DNA of 64,000 nt from Alphaproteobacteria bacterium (GTDB taxonomy: Bacteria; Pseudomonadota; Alphaproteobacteria; Micavibrionales; Micavibrionaceae). The stretch is taken from positions 434,001 to 498,000 of the forward strand of contig CP065008.1 in NCBI GenBank assembly GCA_016699735.1, in the 5' to 3' direction. Shown one piece after another: positions 62,232 through 64,000 of this stretch; positions within the stretch are counted from its first letter, which is position 1, and every line of letters begins with the position of its first letter. Under the pieces are notes generated by a model that saw nothing but the letters and a program-made list of their open reading frames with translations, ran no database searches and was not told the DNA's origin. Made by a program: the position numbers and the translations under genes.

Positions 62232-62594
62232 TTAGTGAGCCGGCTCTTCAGCAGGGGCTTCTTCGCCGGCTGCAGGAGCTTCTTCAGCGATCACGCCGCC
62301 CATGGTTTTGATTTTCGTGCCGTCAGCAAGTGTGTGCTCGCCATCGGGAGCAGGGGTCTCGGTGCCGTCAGCGCCGACAACGGTGACTTGGCCTTCTTTG
62401 ACGTGAACTTTCGTGCCGTCAGCAAGGGTCAGTTCTTTAACTTCGGCAACTTCGGTCGCAGCAGCGTCAGCAGCAGCTTCCGTTGTAGAGGCTTCCGCAG
62501 GAGCGGCAGCGTCTTCAGCGAAGGTGACTTGGCTTGCGCCGAACAGGGCAGCAGCGGCAACGCCGGCGGCCATCATCAGGTGGTTCAGTTTCAT
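62232..62594 (-). CDS. Small secreted Ala/Glu-rich protein with repeated LADGTK units
   Basis: The ATG at 62594 has GAGGAAG upstream. The 120-residue product has a signal peptide (MMAAGVAAAALFGASQVTFA), an Ala/Glu-rich linker and two units LADGTKVHVKEGQVTVVGADG and LADGTKIKTMGGVI. It is probably a periplasmic or surface protein. Function unknown. Confidence 0.65.
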   Translation of the reverse strand: MKLNHLMMAAGVAAAALFGASQVTFAEDAAAPAEASTTEAAADAAATEVAEVKELTLADGTKVHVKEGQVTVVGADGTETPAPDGEHTLADGTKIKTMGGVIAEEAPAAGEEAPAEEPAH

Positions 62595-62715
62595 GTTTTT
62601 CTTCCTCAATGAAAAAATCCGCGAAAAATCTCGCAGAGCGAAGGGAATATGCTACAAACCTCAAGAAAGATCAAGGGGAGAGATAAGTATCAAATAGTTT
62701 ATTTAAATCAATAAG

Positions 62716-62961
62716 TTAAGAGGGGTCAGTCTTATCTTCAGAGGGAACTTTCTTATCTTTTGCTTTGAATTTTCGATAGAGTTTTAGGATAGGAAAGGAT
62801 AAAATCATGGCTATTCCGGCCACAACAGCAACCACTGGGCCAAGAAGGTAAGCGATAAAAGCAATCGCAGGGCCGATATAGGCAAACGCAGGAAAGCTCA
62901 CCAACGTAAGCCCGCTAAAGAGCGCCAAAAAAACTACAAACCGGAGCCTTCGAGACATCAT
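62716..62961 (-). CDS. Small membrane protein with divergent start
   Basis: The 81-residue product has a signal or transmembrane start (FVVFLALFSGLTLVSFPAFA), a second transmembrane segment (AFIAYLLGPVVAVVAGIAMIL) and a charged tail. Its start is seven bases from the start of the diverging sulfotransferase gene. No ribosome site visible. Family unassigned; small proteins of this type are often near sulfotransferase genes. Confidence 0.6.
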   Translation of the reverse strand: MMSRRLRFVVFLALFSGLTLVSFPAFAYIGPAIAFIAYLLGPVVAVVAGIAMILSFPILKLYRKFKAKDKKVPSEDKTDPS

Positions 62962-62967
62962 ATATCC

Positions 62968-64000
62968 ATGAAAAAAGAAAAAAAAGCTTCATACAAAGAT
63001 TATATCGACAAAAACATTGCGAACAACGCGCAAAGCTACCAGATCAGCACACCACTACACTATGCCGGAATTATCGCAAAAGCAATGGAACCCTTTTGGT
63101 TTTTTCTGGGCAAGCTTGAGTCTGAATACTTCCAGCCAAAACTTGATAATATAGACATCCTCAAACCAGTCTATGTCTCCGGTCTTGCACGTTCAGGCAC
63201 GACGATAACACTGGAACTCCTACACAAAAGCAATATTTTTTCCAGTTTTACATACCAGTATTATCCCTTTATTTCCTTCCCTTTGCTCTGGAATATGATC
63301 GCTGGATCACGCGGCGACAGTCAGGCTGTCGAAAGGGCGCATTTGGACCGGATTAAGGTGACGGCAAAAAGTCCTGAGGCGATAGAGGAAATGATATGGA
63401 TGCATTTTTTCCCGGGCCGCATCACCGACCCGGATATTTCCAGTGTGCTGACGGAAAACAACAGCAACCCCGCCTTCGAGAGCTTCTATAAAAACAGCAT
63501 AAGGAAAATGCTTCTTCTGGGAAAAAAGGAACGCTATCTGGCCAAGGGCAATTACAATCTGGCCCGCATACCCTACATTCTGAAACTTTACCCCGATGCC
63601 CGCTTCATTCTGTTGATCAGAGAGCCGGAAGCGCACGTTGCCTCTCTGATGAAACAGCACTACCTCTTCTGTAAGGTTGCCAACCCGAGGGTGCTAAGAT
63701 ACATGAAACAGATAGGCCATTATGAGTTCGGGCCGCACAGAATCCCCCCCAATTATAATTCCTGCCAAGATGCCCGGGAAATAGTGAAGGCATGGTCGGA
63801 AAACAAGGAGGTGGAGGGATGGGCGCATCTGTGGAACAACACATACGGATTTCTGCATAACACCCTCTCCTCCTACAGCCATCTGTCAAAAAATATTCTC
63901 TTGATCCGGTACGAGGATTTATGCTCGGAGCCTCTCGAATACGCAAAAAAAATCACGGATTTTTGTGACATTCCATTCTCGGAGGAAGTAAGAAATTTTG
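62968..64000 (+). CDS. Sulfotransferase-family protein (3' end beyond the window)
   Basis: An open frame runs from the ATG at 62968 to the window end with no stop. The product has the sulfotransferase PAPS-binding loop SGLARSGTTITLELL (about 61-75), a second motif LIREPEAHVASLMK that holds the 3'-phosphate, and LIRYEDLCSEP further on. It should transfer sulfate from PAPS to a glycan or other acceptor. Start has no ribosome site; six bases separate it from the divergent small membrane gene. More than 344 residues visible. Confidence 0.85.
   Translation, partial: MKKEKKASYKDYIDKNIANNAQSYQISTPLHYAGIIAKAMEPFWFFLGKLESEYFQPKLDNIDILKPVYVSGLARSGTTITLELLHKSNIFSSFTYQYYPFISFPLLWNMIAGSRGDSQAVERAHLDRIKVTAKSPEAIEEMIWMHFFPGRITDPDISSVLTENNSNPAFESFYKNSIRKMLLLGKKERYLAKGNYNLARIPYILKLYPDARFILLIREPEAHVASLMKQHYLFCKVANPRVLRYMKQIGHYEFGPHRIPPNYNSCQDAREIVKAWSENKEVEGWAHLWNNTYGFLHNTLSSYSHLSKNILLIRYEDLCSEPLEYAKKITDFCDIPFSEEVRNF

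Overview
The window reads as a stretch of an alphaproteobacterial chromosome carrying an integrated mobile element and several host-interaction-type genes. Housekeeping genes (rimO, uppP, a YqgE/AlgH family gene, thrC, an M16 processing peptidase, pdxS/pdxT, guaA, metF, metE, an RsmB-like gene) have the gene forms and codon use of a mid-GC alphaproteobacterium. The mixture of surface adhesin, subtilase and effector-like enzymes would suit a host-associated or predatory lineage such as Micavibrio relatives, but that assignment is inference and no species is claimed. No rRNA or complete tRNA gene was seen.

Layout. 1-4130 is the 3' part of a very large RTX (Ca-binding repeat) type I secreted protein. 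About 4.2-20.1 kb looks like an integrated mobilizable element: a large serine recombinase at one end, a J-domain gene, a solo AbiEi-like antitoxin, an AT-rich operon of MmeI-like methyltransferase, small protein with an SSB-like tail, SF2 helicase, GIY-YIG nuclease and Abi_2 protein, then a P63C antirepressor-like gene with an iteron-like promoter, and a relaxase/MobC pair. 20.3-28 kb holds a degenerate-looking subtilase, a small gene inserted between two copies of the rimO promoter, rimO, a large toxin-like protein and uppP. 28.4-35 kb has small secreted proteins, an inverse autotransporter-type adhesin, an MFS exporter and an ArsR-SRPBCC operon. 35-49 kb mixes housekeeping genes (YqgE, M16 peptidase, thrC, pdxT, pdxS) with uncharacterised lipoproteins, a zincin-like protein, an AT-rich HNH island, and a protein-glutaminase-like gene followed by a glycosyltransferase. 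49-64 kb carries a His/Cys-rich protein, a nucleotidyltransferase, a TsaE-like ATPase, an HsdR_N-type nuclease domain, guaA, an isochorismatase pseudogene, metF, a PfkB kinase, metE, a HAD phosphatase, RsmB-like methyltransferase and a sulfotransferase cut by the window end.

The most interesting system is the 8.3-14.9 kb operon. The MmeI-like enzyme keeps the methyltransferase and target-recognition parts, but its N-terminal nuclease motif (D...E-x-K in MmeI) reads D...R-Q-I. The downstream genes supply a helicase and a separate GIY-YIG nuclease, so modification and cleavage appear to be split across proteins. The small second gene ends in an SSB-type acidic IPF tail, which hints at recruitment of SSB partners or mimicry of SSB. 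This is a candidate multi-subunit restriction-like phage defence system next to an Abi_2 gene, inside a mobilizable element.
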